A stretch of DNA of 64,000 bases from an uncultured Spirochaetales bacterium. Its GTDB lineage: Bacteria > Spirochaetota > Spirochaetia > Sphaerochaetales > Sphaerochaetaceae. The notes beneath the pieces were generated by a model. It did not search any database. It saw only the letters and a program-made list of their open reading frames with translations, and was not told the DNA's origin. Made by a program: the position numbers and the translations under genes. The DNA lies in the NCBI GenBank assembly GCA_949285145.1, contig CASDXQ010000003.1, positions 1-64,000 of the forward strand. Direction: 5' to 3'. This document shows positions 62,451-64,000 of the stretch, in pieces. The stretch's first letter is position 1. Every line of letters starts with the position of its first letter.

Positions 62451-62970
62451 TGAAGCCCTGCTTTCCAGCTATCTGGACGGGGAACTGCAGGAACCTTATA
62501 AAAGTCAGACTGAGGAGCATCTTGCCCACTGTTCTGCCTGCAGAGCCCGTCTTGAGAGGCTCAGGATGATTTCTCAGGCACTGGCTGCGGACAGTCCGTC
62601 AGAAGAAGAGCTGAGTGCAAGGAAGGATACGGCTTATGAAATTCTGGAAAGGAAATTCTTTTCAGAAGACGGTAAGAAACCCGGCTTTTTCCGCCGACGC
62701 GTGGAGATGGGGCTCGGCTCCATGATAACGGCTGCCGCGGGTCTGATCGTTGTGTTCATAGGAGGGTTCGTGCTTTTTGGAACATCAAGCGAACAGACAA
62801 GCGAGATAATCCCTTCCTTCACTGTGCAGGCTGACAGCCAGAATGTGCATTTCGTATCAGGTGAAGGCGCAGGGCTTGACGGATATTCCCTTGAAGAGAT
62901 TCTCGCATACCTGGATGCGAAGGGGTACAATGTGGATATCTCAATAAAAGGACTTCAGCCGGTGGATTGA
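62440..62970 (+). CDS. Zinc-finger anti-sigma factor, membrane anchored
   Basis: A 176-residue protein. The N-terminal ZAS domain has HLAHCSACR (HxxxCxxC zinc ligands, about residue 31), one membrane helix follows (ITAAAGLIVVFIGGFVLF, about residues 88-105), and a short outer domain comes after. It should bind and hold the ECF sigma factor encoded just before. ATG 62440 has GGGAG nine bases upstream. Confidence 0.88.
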   Translation: MCIDEALLSSYLDGELQEPYKSQTEEHLAHCSACRARLERLRMISQALAADSPSEEELSARKDTAYEILERKFFSEDGKKPGFFRRRVEMGLGSMITAAAGLIVVFIGGFVLFGTSSEQTSEIIPSFTVQADSQNVHFVSGEGAGLDGYSLEEILAYLDAKGYNVDISIKGLQPVD

Positions 62971-62973
62971 AGG

Positions 62974-63001
62974 TTCACTAATTCCTATTTTATGGTATAC
63001 T
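62974..63001 (+). promoter_or_regulatory. Promoter of the dihydroorotate-dehydrogenase-like gene
   Basis: TTCACT (62974-62979) and TATACT (62996-63001) with a 16-base spacer. Confidence 0.6.
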
Positions 63002-63032
63002 CCTTCTTAGAATTGAAAAGAAGGAGTTTTTT
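62999..63032 (+). promoter_or_regulatory. Terminator-like hairpin containing the ribosome site
   Basis: ACTCCTTCTT (62999-63008) pairs with AAGAAGGAGT (63018-63027), followed by TTTTTT and then the ATG at 63033. The right arm contains the AAGGAG ribosome site, and the left arm overlaps the -10. It can terminate or silence read-through from the sigma operon, while transcripts from the local promoter would lack most of the left arm. Confidence 0.65.
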
Positions 63033-64000
63033 ATGCCTGATCTTTCAACGAAATACCTATCTCTTGATCTCAAGAATCCTGTTGTGATTGCCTCCAGTCC
63101 TCTCACATCGAATATTTCGAATCTGAAAAAATGCGAGGAAGCAGGAGCGGGAGCCGTGGTTCTCAAATCCATCTTCGAGGAACAGATTGAGAATCAGGTG
63201 GGCAGGGAAATGATGCAGAATGAGCAGTTCCTCTCCCATTCCGATGCTGCGCTTTATTTTGAGAACATAAGCAAAGGATACTATCTGAATGAATATCTGC
63301 AGCTGCTGAAAGATGCCAGAAGGGAACTGTCAATTCCCGTGATTGCCTCAATCAACTGTACGAATCTTTCCACATGGGTTTCCTATATAAAGAATTTTGA
63401 GGAAGCCGGTGCTGATGCCATCGAACTGAATTATTATCCTATTGCCTCAGCTGCATCTGTTGAGGGTAAAACGGTCGACCGTCTGGCTCTGGACTTTGCC
63501 TCAAAGGTGAAAAGAGAGGCATCGGGATCGGTTTCAATCAAAATCGGAAGCAGATATTCATCCCTTGCCAACATGATCAAAGGTTTTGACATTATCGGAA
63601 TTGACGGCCTTGTGCTTTTCAACCGGTTCTACCGTCCTGACATAGATATCGAGGCAATGACGCTCTCACAGGCGGCAAACCCGTTCTCAAGCAGCCATGA
63701 GTATGCGGAGAGTCTCAGATGGATTGCCCTCATGAGCGGGGAAGTGAAGTGCGATCTGGCTGCAACGACAGGAATACACAGTGGCGATACAGTCATAAAA
63801 ATGCTGCTGGCAGGCGCGTCTGTCTGTCAGATATGCACTGCGGCGATGAAAGACCTTTCAATAATCGGCACAATGTGTGATACTCTCTCGCAGTGGATGT
63901 CCCGTCACGGATTCTCCGGAATAAGTGATTTCAGAGGCAGGCTTGCCCAGGAAAACATGGAGGAGACGGGACTGTGGGAGAGAACACAGTACATCAAGAA
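63033..64000 (+). CDS. Dihydroorotate dehydrogenase-like protein (3' end beyond window)
   Basis: The first 322 residues of an FMN-binding DHOD-like barrel, open to the window end. It begins MPDLSTKYLSLDLKNPVVIA; GAGAVVLKSIFEEQIE, IASINCTN, IELNYYP and SIKIG are strand ends of the barrel, and AATTGIHSGDTVIKMLLAGA is the phosphate-binding end. It belongs to the DHOD-like group that is often not the pyrimidine enzyme, so the substrate is uncertain. AAGGAG lies seven bases before the ATG. Confidence 0.85.
   Translation, partial: MPDLSTKYLSLDLKNPVVIASSPLTSNISNLKKCEEAGAGAVVLKSIFEEQIENQVGREMMQNEQFLSHSDAALYFENISKGYYLNEYLQLLKDARRELSIPVIASINCTNLSTWVSYIKNFEEAGADAIELNYYPIASAASVEGKTVDRLALDFASKVKREASGSVSIKIGSRYSSLANMIKGFDIIGIDGLVLFNRFYRPDIDIEAMTLSQAANPFSSSHEYAESLRWIALMSGEVKCDLAATTGIHSGDTVIKMLLAGASVCQICTAAMKDLSIIGTMCDTLSQWMSRHGFSGISDFRGRLAQENMEETGLWERTQYIK

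Noticed and set aside
1-64000. CRISPR array, insertion sequence or prophage
   Set aside because: No regularly spaced repeats, transposase, integrase or phage structural gene was seen in any frame.

Overview
The window looks like chromosomal DNA of an anaerobic, probably host-associated spirochaete of the Sphaerochaeta type. This is an inference. It rests on a solute-binding protein whose secretion signal runs into AGGSES, an unusually long serine hydroxymethyltransferase, several outer-membrane-barrel candidates, and fermentative genes (acetate kinase, malic enzyme). Base composition is near 50% GC, apart from two clearly AT-richer patches at about 9.55-10.7 kb and 50.7-52.5 kb.

Layout. 0-5.4 kb: branched-chain amino acid ABC transporter livJHMGF, with a truncated livM, followed by a CBS-ACT sensor protein. 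5.4-9.5 kb: an Smr-domain protein with six SFADIL-type motifs, infA, a small HTH regulator and glyA. 9.6-10.6 kb: an AT-rich gene split by a frameshift. 10.7-31.6 kb: the core accessory block, a purine-catabolism and selenium island. It holds ygfK, ssnA, ygeY, xdhA, xdhC, a broken xdhB, ygfM, xdhD, a cysteine desulfidase homologue, an XdhC-type maturation factor, a NifS-like desulfurase, yedE, a yedF-like gene, a DUF3343 gene, selD, a small acidic protein and ygeW. 31.8-35.4 kb: a FecBCD-type ABC transporter operon with an embedded methyltransferase.

35.5-45.2 kb: a CDF metal transporter, an alpha/beta hydrolase, malic enzyme, tRNA-Arg, a ferredoxin/double-rubredoxin pair, phosphate transporter pit with its DUF47 partner, tRNA-Pro, nth and rpmB. 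45.2-64 kb: threonine biosynthesis (thrA-thrC), a MATE exporter, an orphan FeoB-associated small protein, an AT-rich lipoprotein with an outer-membrane partner, galK-recQ, ackA, another barrel candidate, murB, cysS, a sigma/anti-sigma pair and a dihydroorotate-dehydrogenase-like gene cut by the window end.

How the parts fit. The island combines purine/urate catabolic enzymes (XdhA/C/B, XdhD, YgfK, SsnA, YgeY, YgeW) with the genes that make and insert labile selenium (SelD, YedE, the YedF-like protein, the DUF3343 carrier, the desulfurase and the XdhC-type chaperone). The three main purine promoters (ygfK, xdhA, ygeW) share a direct-repeat box, TGTTGC-N4-TGTTGC, placed just upstream of good -35/-10 elements. 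I read this as the operator of a purine regulon, and it is the most interesting regulatory signal here. A second genome-level signal is that about ten genes begin 5-8 bases after a -10-like hexamer with no ribosome binding site, suggesting frequent leaderless mRNAs.

Three genes look damaged (livM, xdhB, and the gene at 9605-10607). Read-level checking would separate real decay from assembly error.
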